A stretch of DNA of 64,000 nt. Source: Microglena sp. YARC. Lineage: Eukaryota > Chlorophyta > Chlorophyceae > Chlamydomonadales > Chlamydomonadaceae. This document shows positions 37,185 to 46,900 of the stretch, in pieces. The notes below the pieces were generated by a model that was not told the origin of the DNA, did no database searches, and saw nothing but the letters and a program-made list of their open reading frames with translations. The number at the start of each line of letters is the position of its first letter. Position 1 is the stretch's first letter. Location of the stretch: the NCBI GenBank assembly GCA_022414725.1, contig CM039462.1, forward strand, positions 126,434,018 to 126,498,017. Direction: 5' to 3'. Both the position numbers and the translations under genes were made by a program.

Positions 37185-37890
37185 ATTACAATGATGATGG
37201 ATGATACGGTCTGTCACACACTACAAATGCGGCAACCAACAACCACCTGATTCCTTCACCAATCTGAAATACAAATGTGACAGATGTGACAGATGCGACA
37301 GTTATTTTACCAAACTATAAATTGACATATGGCATACTATATGTGTTAAGGAGGTCTATCAGATAATAGTTATGTCTATAACCTGTCACATTTGTCACAT
37401 TGTCACAATTGTCAATCTTCATCGATAAGACGATCTTCCTGAACACACACACCTGATTCCCCCCTTTCCACCATCTAGTTGTCAATCTTCATCGATAGGA
37501 CGATCTTCCTGAACACACACACCTGATTCCCCCCTTTCCCACCATCTAGTTGTCTAGCAGAAGTCTGAGACATCCAGCCTCCGCCTATCACTACGACAGA
37601 GAGGGTATGTTTCCTTAATTTTTGTTATTTCTGGTTATTTGGGGAGGGGGAGATTACAATGATGATGGATGATGCGGTCTGTCACACACTACAAATGCGG
37701 CAACCAACAACCACCTGATTCCTTCACCAATCTGAAATACAAATGTGACAGATGTGACAGATGCGACAGTTATTTTACCAAACTATAAATTGACATATGG
37801 CATACTATATGTGTTAAGGAGGTCTATCAGATAATAGTTATGTCTATAACCTGTCACATTTGTCACATTGTCACAATTTGTCATCATCTT
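37185..37890. repeat. Duplicated iteron-like block with A/T-rich core (origin-like)
   Basis: Two near-identical copies (about 37187-37415 and 37651-37880) each contain three TGTGACAGAT-type direct repeats, an A/T-rich middle (CAAACTATAAATTGACATAT and GTTAAGGAGGTCTATCAGAT), then the repeats inverted (CTGTCACATTTGTCACATTG). Between the copies, CATCGATA(A/G)GACGATCTTCC with CACACACACCTGATTCCCCC occurs twice, and again in part at 37946. Symmetric iterons around A/T-rich DNA next to D5-like helicase genes fit a replication origin, but the role is inferred. Confidence 0.6.
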
Positions 37891-38034
37891 CATCTCTGTA
37901 AAATCATACTCGCATGTCATCCATCATCTTCATCACCAAGTAGCGATAAGACGATCTTCCTGAGTACACGAACTTGAATCCCCCTCCTGACGCATTCGAT
38001 CCGCTACTGCCCCCATTTTCTCCAACCTTTCCCT

Positions 38035-40213
38035 TCAATCGCGCGTTTTCATCTTTTTATCCTTTGCAAACTCGTTGACATCAGCCACCGTCACGACGTC
38101 TGCAAGGTCCGTTGTTATCTTGAAGTGCGCATTGATCAGCGAGAGCTCGTCGCCCTCATCCATCCTGAGCTTCTCTGTGTCACGACTGACGACATCAGAT
38201 ATCTGGAGTGGCTGCTCTTGATCGAAGGCATCTATCAAGAGCCATATGAACGCATCCTCACGTCCTCCCCGGGCGCAGAATCCGTCCTTGAGCGAGGGGT
38301 CTGCAGGCCTGAAGAACTTCAACCACTTTGCCTCATCTACGTCCTTCGGATTGACGAACTTTGTGCGGGAACTCTATAACAACCACCGTGTCCAGAGCAT
38401 CCACTGCTGAAATCTCTGGGAGTTCATTCAGGTTCATGAATATCGTGAAGCGCTCTTGAGCGCCTTCTCGTTCTCGTACAACTGGCGTGCCTTCAGGACG
38501 TCGCCTCCAGATTGAAATTTCTTGATGAGCCCACTGTCCAGCTTGATGTGCTTGTTCCCTGGATCCACCTTGATTTCATTGTGTACGTCTGCCTCGTGAA
38601 CTCACACTCGATCATCCAACCCTGCGACTTGACGTCGTTCGTAAAGTTGTTGAGCATGAGGACGCTTGAATCTATCGTGTTGACATACTGACCCAGGCCT
38701 CTCATTCAGCTCCTGCAACAGGCCCTTTCCTGAGTTGCGCTCCCCGATCATCATCCCCCACTGTTTATCTTGGTGCTTCCCTGCCATCGCGCGGGCAATC
38801 ATCTGAAGGTAGGTATTGACCCTCTCCCTCTTCCCTCAGAGTCGATACGAGCACCTTCTCCTTGACGTGTTCCAATAATTCGTCAGTCGGCCTCTCGCTG
38901 GGAAAGTCCCTGTCGATGACAATGACGGGCATTACCTCCGGCCTCTCCGAGAAGGGGGCGAATGACTTGTCCCGGAACCTGAAAACGCCATTTCGGAAGC
39001 ATAGGACTCCCAGGTTTGACTCCCATATCTTCTTTACAAAGTTGTCGTCGACCGGGATGTAGTGCTTGGCCGTCTTCACAATGTTGATAGCCTTTGTGTA
39101 CAGGCAGCTGTACTTCCTTGAAGTCCCAGATTCGTCGACAAACTTAATGTTCGCCCTTTGACACGCCGTGAACATGAAGGATTCGACGACATCCTTGTCA
39201 TTGGTCCAAACGTCTCCATGTTTTCCAAAGACGACCCCTTTGGACTTGACCAGCTTCCCACTCAAATCCTTGAGCAGTATCTGTGCTGCAACGTCGTCTC
39301 CTCCTGCGTACCTAGGTGCATGTACGGGTGCGCCATGTACGCAGATGCCGGTACGTCCAGCATATCGATCGTCATGTCCTTAATCTTGATTTGAAGCCTG
39401 TATCCCGTCCTGTCCCACACGTAATCTGACGCCTCATCTAGCATCTCCTGCGTGACCCCTCCATCCTTGGAGTCTGCAAACTCCTTTTTCTTCTCGACCA
39501 TTGCTCCATCAAATACCAGCACACCGACTTTGAACGATTTTTTGTCTAGGTATTCTAGCATCGCCATGAGGCACTCGTTCTCCAAATCGCATAGCATGAG
39601 GTTCACAGCCGATGCATACGTGTTCCTGTCCTTGCGCGCAATATCTATGTAAAACTCGTCCGCGCCTCCCGGAGCCATGATCTCATCTCTGGCCTGATTC
39701 ATCTCATTCTGAAAGTCGCGCAGCCATACTGAATCCTGATGCGTGTATACGGCAGTCTTGCTTCCATTCATGACGGATAGGACAGCCGTCTTCCCCTGCG
39801 CCGCGTCCGCATCGATGTCGCCTAGGACCTCCGTCCGGTTTCCACAGTAATGATCGAGGAGCAGACATGCCACCCCCCGTTTCCTGCAGCGTTGCGAGAA
39901 TAGCGTGGGGTGACAGTTGACAAAATCGAGGTCGACATAAAACGGGTGCGCCACCGCGTTCCTGACCTCCCGCATGACACACTGCATAGAAAGCCCGCGT
40001 TTTCGCAAACAGCCTCCCCCTTCCGTGTTTATTCTTTGCGTATTCCACGTGGACCGAGTCTCCGTCAGCTGCAGCAAAGTATCGTTGGATGGTGTCTAGA
40101 GATTTTGACTTGTCCTTATCCTTTCGGAAGTCCCACGACTCCCAGTGCTCCATGACATGTTCTAGTGCGCCGCGCGAAAAGCGTTCCGTGAGACTGCAAG
40201 CTATCATCTTCAC
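38035..40213 (-). pseudogene. D5-like primase-SF3 helicase gene with several frameshifts
   Basis: Minus-strand pieces in order: the N-terminal part (SLTERFSRGALEHVMEHWES; then FYVDLDFVNCHPTLFSQRC, a primase/polymerase-like acidic motif), a central D5-N-like region (KHGDVWTNDKDVVESFMFTA), Walker A (MMIGERNSGKGLLQEL, near 38740), DSSVLMLNNFTNDVKSQGWM, a KKFQSGGDVLKARQLYENEK segment and the C-terminal FVNPKDVDEAKWLKFFRPAD. This is the arrangement of viral, plasmid and mobile-element replicative primase-helicases. At least five frame changes separate the parts, so no full protein is made as the sequence stands. It sits beside the iteron-like block at 37.2-37.9 kb. It belongs to a virus-like or plasmid-like lineage; the host range is unknown. 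Confidence 0.75.
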
Positions 40214-40975
40214 TCGATTATCGATGCTGCTGCTGTTGGATTTTCAATATTTTTTCATAACAAACGGATGAATTGGAATGTTTTCCCCCCCTCCGTTTAC
40301 ACTCGTTTTTAGAAAAACGCCGCCGCAGCCTCCTTGGTGTCTTGTGGAAACAGATGGACGAATGGGGGGGGGGGCATGCGCAAGCCGCCGTGGCACATGC
40401 GGCCTCTTGTGTCCTCCTATACATTCGACAGTGTTCCGCCGTTTGCGTGTGTCCTCCTCCGTGTATCCATTGTACGTCTGTAATCTGTACGGATTTTGCG
40501 TTTCTTACACTCGTTTGTTTGAGTCGCACACGAAACCCTTGTCGTCGACTAAATCCGCATGATGACGCGCGTCCCAACTCTCGATCAATGCGTAATCCAA
40601 TGTGTTTTCGCGCGCCTCGAAGCTTCACACGAGTCCTCAACTGAATTCCCCTGCCCCCCTCCGTGGGTCCCGCGATTCATCTTTCATACTCCCGACATAG
40701 TTGTCAAGCAGAAGTCTGCTTGAGACGACAAGTGTCCCCATGCGCCTCGAAAAATACGAACCCTGGCCACGCCACCCCAGGCCAAGCCACACACACCCCA
40801 GCCATGTCAATCTTAACCAAGTACCGAAGTTCTCCAATTCTTCTCTCACGAACTCAGTGTGTATCCAGCGAAATCCGAAAGCTAATTCCGAGGGTGAACT
40901 CAGTGTGTTTAGGGAGCATCCAGCGAACTCCGAAAGCTGATTCCGAGGGTGAGTTCAATAGTAGCAGTCATCGAG
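40214..40975. other. Repeat-rich spacer without a gene
   Basis: It includes TTTACACTCGTTTTTAG at 40297, an S2-like unit at 40425-40460, the dispersed GAGTCCTCAACTGAATTCCC copy at 40630-40690, the hairpin GTCAAGCAGAAGTCTGCTTG at 40703-40725, and a 60-bp direct repeat at 40848-40960 (CTCAGTGTGT..., TTCCGAGGGTGA). Confidence 0.65.
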
Positions 40976-41375
40976 ATCTAGTCATGGTTACTTTCATTGC
41001 TGCTAGTATTCGCGAGGCTTGCTAGCTCTATGGCTCCACCTGCGAAAGCATTATCCAGTCATGGTTACTTTCATGGCTGCTAGTATTTGCGAAGTTCGAG
41101 TTTGGATTGCGCTGTCTTGCTAGCTCTATGTCTCCACCTGCGAAAGCATTATCCAGTCATGGTTACTTTCATGGCTGCTAGTATTTTGCGAGGATTGCTA
41201 GCTCTATTGCTCCACCTGCGAAAGCATTATCCAGTCATGGTTACTTTCATTGCTGCTAGTATTTGCGAAGTTCGCGTTCGGATTGCGCTGGCTTGCTAGC
41301 TCTATGGCTCCACCTGCGAAAGCATTATCCAGTAATTGATTGCGAAGATTGTGCTGGCTACGAAAGCATGAGCTG
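40976..41375. repeat. Tandem repeat of alternating long and short units
   Basis: Four full units and one partial begin ATCCAGTCATGGTTACTTTC and end CCACCTGCGAAAGCATT. Units 1 and 3 (about 76 bp) lack, and units 2 and 4 (about 97 bp) contain, the insert AAGTTCG.GTT.GGATTGCGC. So the true period is a dimer of about 175 bp. Confidence 0.8.
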
Positions 41376-41409
41376 ACCAAACATCCACCCATGTTCGCAG
41401 GCACTGAAG

Positions 41410-41766
41410 ATGGCTATGAAGGAGAAAGGGTCTATCAAGATTCGGCTCCGAACTGAAATGTGCATGGAGTTCGAGTATGTAGGAAGTTTGCCGTACATAA
41501 AGCATGGCAACTTTTTCATCATCGACAAGGATGGTGGTGAGGATGTCGACAGAGAAGGGGTTCGACTGCGAGATTTGAAGCACTCGTCATCTCCAGATTT
41601 TCGTGTCCTAATTCTGCAGATGTTTGGTATGCCGCTCCCTATGCTGGTGAATTGCAGGGATTGCCCTGCAAATGCAGTTTTGAAAGTCGATCACTCGACT
41701 ACATTCAGAGCCTGTAACTGTGGTGTATGCCCACTTAGCATGGCGGCGGGTGGGGCTGGAGGTTGA
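41410..41766 (+). CDS. Hypothetical protein, 118 aa
   Basis: The ATG at 41410 starts an intact frame (MAMKEKGSIKIRLRTEMCME ...). It has FEYVGSLPYIKHGNFFIIDK, VRLRDLKHSSSPDFRVLILQ and a Cys-rich end (VNCRDCPANAVLK, FRACNCGVC) that could bind a metal. The last 17 codons overlap the segment that recurs inverted at 28648-28728, so the original C-terminus may have been altered. No family is recognised. The sequence 41767-42402 holds dispersed repeats and no further gene. Confidence 0.5.
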   Translation: MAMKEKGSIKIRLRTEMCMEFEYVGSLPYIKHGNFFIIDKDGGEDVDREGVRLRDLKHSSSPDFRVLILQMFGMPLPMLVNCRDCPANAVLKVDHSTTFRACNCGVCPLSMAAGGAGG

Positions 41767-41959
41767 TGAGGTGGGGGATGGAGATAGAGATCTCGGGACT
41801 TTTCAAAAGTCATCCTTAATGAAAAAGGCCGGGAATTGGGTGCTAGGCAAAAGATTCACATTTTTCAAGTTTCGTGTAAGTCGGAGAAAGAAGTCTTCGT
41901 CGCAGAAGTCATTCGGGACAGGAATTCCCGTGCTTCCCCCTTCATAAAATCAAAAGGGG

Positions 41960-42245
41960 TGTCCAAGCAGAATTCTGCTTGATACCAGCATCTGAATTCC
42001 ACTGCTCCGCTACGCGGGGCCCGCACCCCCCCCCCCCCCCTTCAGAATTTCCATAGTGTTGTCAAGCAGAAGCCTGCTTGAGACCATACTGTTTTCTTTG
42101 GAGGACCGGACCACAGTGAATGCGGTTGCGTAAGACTCAATGCTGCTTTAATCGACGACAAGTGTTTCGTGTGCGCTTTGATACGCGTCGGTATCACACC
42201 GTGCTCGACACCCGACGTGGTGAGATGACATTTTAGAAATTTGGG
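41960..42245. repeat. Hairpin repeats and a fragment duplicated at 43.7 kb
   Basis: Hairpins at 41965-41986 (CCAAGCAGAATTCTGCTTGA) and 42062-42083 (TCAAGCAGAAGCCTGCTTGA). About 42178-42245 (ACGCGTCGGTATCACACCGT, ACCCGACGTGGTGAGATGAC) recurs at 43670-43735. Both copies keep the minus-strand frame KCHLTTSGVEHGVIPTRI open, which suggests a duplicated coding fragment. Confidence 0.65.
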
Positions 42246-42402
42246 CCAAATTTTGAGGTGTGCATCAGCGGTATTTCCACACAGGTGGGATTGTGCTGTC
42301 CTGTGCTGTGCTGTGCTGTGCTGTGCTGAAGAACTGAACGTTGACTGGTAATCACATTCGTGTAAGTGATCAGCCCAATACTGATAGTGAATGCAGGAGA
42401 AT

Positions 42403-43062
42403 CTAGGCAAAAGTTGGCTGGCCGCAAAAACATTTCTTGGGGTTGAATTTGTACGAGCAGATATCGCCAACAATCACCGTCTTCCCCATATCTTCAGGGA
42501 ACTCCCTTTTAAAGGTCATCCTACTCAGCTTCTTGATTGCAGATTTCATCCGAACAGGATCTGATGCATGCTTCCTGTAGATTTCAAGTGAAATCTGGGC
42601 GTCAATCACAGGAGAATGGGCCGCATCTTGAATCGTCGTACCAAGAAGACCATACGCCATCTTTCGGAGGGAAAAAAAGTTGTAATTCTTGTAACGATCG
42701 TTCCATGCCTTGAGCAGGTCAGACAAATCGACAATGGATGCAAAGTGAATACCTTCTTCAGCTGCATCCATTTGACATCTCCTGGGGTCGGCAGCCAACT
42801 ATGATGCTTGTGCGAGGGCACAGAATCTGAATGACTGATTCCCGGACCTCATCGAAAGGATTGCCAGCAATAATCTGCTCGCGCGCGTAACACCTGTCAG
42901 GGAAGTCATCGGATCGTAAATGTCATTCACACAAATGACCTCGTTGAGCAGAAGCGTCCCGTCATCGTCAACAACCGCTACTTGGCATGGAGAGCGATCG
43001 TTGTGACCTCGCCCGGTGGCACAGGCTTCAACATCAATGGAAATGTACCTGGAGTGGGACAT
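42403..43062 (-). pseudogene. DEDDh 3'-5' exonuclease (RNase T/REXO4-like), frameshifted
   Basis: The ATG at 43062 (MSHSRYISIDVEACATG) gives the first motif, D-x-E, followed by SPCQVAVVDDDGTLLLNEVI and SLTGVT. A second frame supplies PRTSIIVG and a third VDLSDLLKAWNDRYKNYNFF and the last motif HSPVIDAQISLEIYRKH (H-x4-D). Exonucleases of this family trim structured RNA or DNA ends. The C-terminal tail (FKREFPEDMGKTVIVGDICS, KKCFCGQ) is extra. Frame changes near 42890 and 42790 break the gene. All four acidic/His motifs visible are preserved, so the damage is recent or a read artefact. Confidence 0.7.
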
Positions 43063-43099
43063 CTTTAAGCTGTAATGTAAGTTGCAGGGATCCATTTTG

Positions 43100-43500
43100 T
43101 TTACACTCGTTTTTCTACAGTCAGCGGAATAGTAAAAAACCTCTGGACCGGGTCGGTCGGTCGCAAGCAAGGACGGCGGCACATGACACTTGGTCTTCAG
43201 CTCCCATCTGATCACGTTGCGAGCCGCAGCTGGATTCCCCTTCCACACTTCGTGTGGACCGCGATTCCTCTGTCATAATTCCGACATAGTTGTCAAGCAG
43301 AAGCCTGCTTGATAAAGCAGTGAGTCCTCATCTGAATTCAACCGACATTTAATATGCATGGGAGTGAGTCAGCAGCTCAATTCCATTGCCCCACTCCGTG
43401 GGGCCCGCGGTTTTCCCTTCACAATCCCGATAGAGTTGTCAAGCAGAAGCCTGCTTGATACGACGTGTGTTCCGCATGCGCTTCGAAAAAAACTAGTGTA
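43100..43500. repeat. Two dispersed repeat copies with hairpins
   Basis: TTTACACTCGTTTTT and a degenerate mariner end (CTACAGTCAGCGGAATAGTA) lie at 43102-43136. Dispersed repeat copies follow at 43215-43315 and 43370-43465. Each runs from a GCAGCT.AATTCC box through a self-complementary CTCCGTGGGG-type box to the hairpin TCAAGCAGAAGCCTGCTTGA. Confidence 0.8.
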
Positions 43501-43960
43501 AACAATTAAACTTCTGTACAGTTAAAGCGTTCGAATTCGAATCTCTCTCTATCGAACTGCGACTCATTCGATGCGCCGAACGAAAAACCAGAATTCGCCC
43601 CCGTACAGACAGTTTTAGGATAGATCCGAATTAGATTTATGTTAGATATACATCGGATTTGTGTTAGATACGCGTCGGTATCACACCGTGCTCGACACCC
43701 GACGTGGTGAGATGACATTTTCGTAATTTGGGCCAATCTTCCAGGTGGGGTTGGAGAGCACATGTGTAGGCTGAGTCTGTTGAGGGCAACTTTATGCCTA
43801 GTGGAGACTCTGGTGCCATAGGTGTGCGAGAGGGTATTGGATGGGATGATTGTGGTCCCATCAGGCTCCATGCAATCGAGAAACCTACTAACGAACACTT
43901 TCCCCCTCCATGCAGGTACCCAGGACAGCTACCTGCTTTTTCGAACGCGGACCTTCCCAC
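43501..43960. other. Edge of the left half; duplicated fragments
   Basis: 43536-43612 is the inverted counterpart of 978-1052. 43670-43735 is a direct copy of 42178-42245. A minus-strand frame (43898-43506: FVSRFLDCMEPDGTTIIPSN) may be a remnant of a gene. Composition changes to A/C-rich just after this point. Confidence 0.5.
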
Positions 43961-45900
43961 CGAGCGTCACATTACCCTTCTGAACGCGGACCCGCAGACC
44001 GATCGTCATAAACGACTCCTGGCAACTACCACAAATACTAAGGCCTCATCACTCGAACAGCTGAAGCGCGACACAACTTGCCCAATCATGTACAAAATTA
44101 GCCCCCGTGCCGCACAAGAATTGCATAAGCAAGGAGAGTCGAAACAAGAAAAGCCGAAGCAGGGTAAGATCCATACTAGCGGCTCTGCGAATATAGAACA
44201 CGCCTTGCTACCAAATTCCAACCTAACGCGACATGCGATCAGGGCAATGCAGCGAACTCAGATCACCAACCTGCCGCCAGGACCCACATGAGACGATTCC
44301 TCAACCATGCAACCATGCGACCAGGTGACCATGCCAACACCCAAAATCGAGATCACCAACTTGCTGTCAATACCCACCTGAAGAGACCATGCCACCTTGC
44401 AATCATACCATCGTACGACCCTTCACACACAGCATGCCCCACCAAAAAGTCATCATCATAATAAACACCAAGTCTCCCCCAAAGGAGCACAAGCCTCTCT
44501 CCAAAAGGCACAAGTCTTCCTCCAAGAAGCAACAAGCCTCATTACAAACGAGCCCCAAGTCTTCCTACAAAGAAGCAACAAGCCTCATTACAAACGAGCA
44601 CAAGTCTTCTACAAAAGAAGCAACAAGCCTCATTACAAACGAGCACAAGTCTTCCTACAAAGAAGCAACAAGCCTCATTACAAACGAGCACAAGTCTTCC
44701 TACAAAGAAGCAACAAGCCTCATTACAAACGAGCACAAGTCTTCCTACAAAGAAGCAACAAGCTCATTACAAACGAGCAAGTCTTCCTACAAAGGAGCAA
44801 CAAGCCTTCCTACAAAGAAGCACAAATCTTCCCCAAAGAAGTAACAAGCCTTCACAAAGAAGCTAAAGCCCCTCTCCCCAAAAGCATCCAGTGGAGTGGG
44901 CACCCTGGCCCAATATGTACACCATGTGCAACCTAGGTGTGATAGAGGATGGCCAAAGACACTCCTGGGTAAATCCATACCTGAGCATGTGCCCTCATGG
45001 TGATACATTTCTAGTATTTTTCGGTGGTGGCTCACTCCCTATGCCTCAGACGCATGGGCCCAGGGGCTCATACTATGGAAACATTATAATAGCGGGATGG
45101 GCATTAATCACCACATGCATCTACCTGACCCTGCAGACTGCCCCCCCCTACCCTAAACAGAGCTACTAGACGTAGACAGGGAAGAGGCAGCAAGGCTTTT
45201 ATCTATAAGGCACGGAGATGCTCATGTAAGAAGACGTGGTCCCTGCGCGCCCTGCCTCATCATCGGAACCTCATGCTATTATATTATTCCCGGTAACCAC
45301 CTGCTTGTATTACCTCATGACTCCCAGGTCATCACCAGCCGCATACACCTCACCATCCTCACTAGCCTAATTACACCTCAACCGCTTTGCCTGCCCTCAC
45401 CCCACCTGTAGAGGAAGGGGTCAGACCTCACCCCCACTCCATACCCCCTACAAACCGCCCACTCATACTGGGAACCTCAAGTATTCCGACCTCTGCCAGG
45501 CCCACTCAATGAATAGCCAAACTTGGGGGTCCCCAGGCCACAACAGCCGTCCCCACCCAGCCATTCCCCCACCAGCCTAAACACATCCAGATCAACTGCC
45601 ACCCCACGTGTAGAGGAGGAGACCAACCCCCTCTCCCCTCCCTCTTTCTCCCTTGCCAACCCACCTCCCATACTGGGAACCCCAAGCATATAATTCTTGT
45701 GCCAGTCCAGCATAAAATACTACCTAGGAGGTCCGTACATAGAACCCCTAGCTATCCTCGCATACGCTGAACTCACACACCAGCAGCCGTAGAATAGGGA
45801 CGAGTCACTACACAACTGGACACGGCAGGGCAACCTCAGTCCCCCTGCCTTAGCTGCCTTCCTGCATCTACACCACCCTATTGTGGGCATCCTCACCCCG
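43961..45900. other. A/C-rich stretch with a 45-bp tandem repeat
   Basis: 44517-44850 contains about six units of ACAAGTCTTCCTACAAAGAA + GCAACAAGCCTCATTACAAACGAGC (45 bp), coding in one frame for Lys/Ser-rich HKSSYKEATSLITNE. Frames before (43794-44291) and after are open but low-complexity. This may be the 5' part or upstream copy of a LINE, but no domain is visible. Confidence 0.5.
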
Positions 45901-45939
45901 TTGTATAACCCCCTTACACACCCCTGCTCAGCTTCCCCT

Positions 45940-46900
45940 TCTAACCATGGACACCGAGAGACATATACCCAAGGGCATCATGCCGGGCAGCACAAAGGAA
46001 CAGATATTAGAGCGCCTCACCCCCACCAGGCATGCATACTCAACTTCAGCACGGTATTTGGCCATGCAGCCACAATCAAGAACACTTCCAGGGTGAGTGG
46101 TACTTGATAGACTCTCTCAAACACCAACCCATTCTCCTGAACACCCTCGTAATGGGCGAGCATCCAGGGACACACTATAATGCCCCAGCACTACAACCAG
46201 TACAACCCAATGGCATGGCTAGATCACAACCCATCAACCCTATGGAGGAGGACCTCCCGGAGGACCCCATGGAGGAGGACAAGCACACCACCCCCACCCC
46301 CGCGCGTACAAAACAACCAGACACCCACCAGCACCAATCTCCCATATTGGGAACCCCAAATCGACTCCAACTGCATAATACACTCCATCAACATTTACCT
46401 GGGGTACAAAGCTCTTGATCTTGACGAAATCCTAAACTTTCTGTAAAATTAGAACACTCATGTGCGCAACTATACGTGCCAAACAATGGACCGCTAGAAG
46501 GGCACTATGACAGTCTCACTGGTAACTATTTCTAGCAATCTTATTAATTTCTACCTTTCTTCCAACAATCTCACCTTGGCCTCCTTACTAGCACACCAAC
46601 CAAGATACATTCCCACCATATTAGCCCCCACACAAAAATCGCAGGGACTTCACTGACCTACTCTGAAGGTATCATGCTGGGCAGCTCACAGATGCAGATC
46701 CTACAACGCATCCCTACAATGCTCTTTGCTTCCTCCTACATTATCACTCTGGATATGGACATGCTAAGGCCATTAAGCAACTGGACGGTGAGTGGTGGGA
46801 TATGAACTCTGAAGGCCCTATCCCTGAAGCCTCCTGACTGGCAACTCTTCAAGGGCGCATTTTACACCCTTACAGACACATCTGGAACTACCCTGCCTCA
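45940..46900 (+). pseudogene. Two ORF1-like copies of a non-LTR retrotransposon
   Basis: The first copy (about 45950-46150) reads IMPGSTKEQILERLTPTRHA, then in the next frame LNFSTVFGHAATIKNT and WYLIDS. The second (about 46660-46830) reads IMLGSSQMQILQRIPT, GYGHA-type residues and NWTVSG. The same pattern (PGSSKEQILERL, YGHAG, WYWIDSENLSPIPL) is found on the minus strand at 58.4-58.9 and 59.3-59.9 kb. I infer an ORF1 protein of this LINE family, broken in every copy. Confidence 0.5.
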
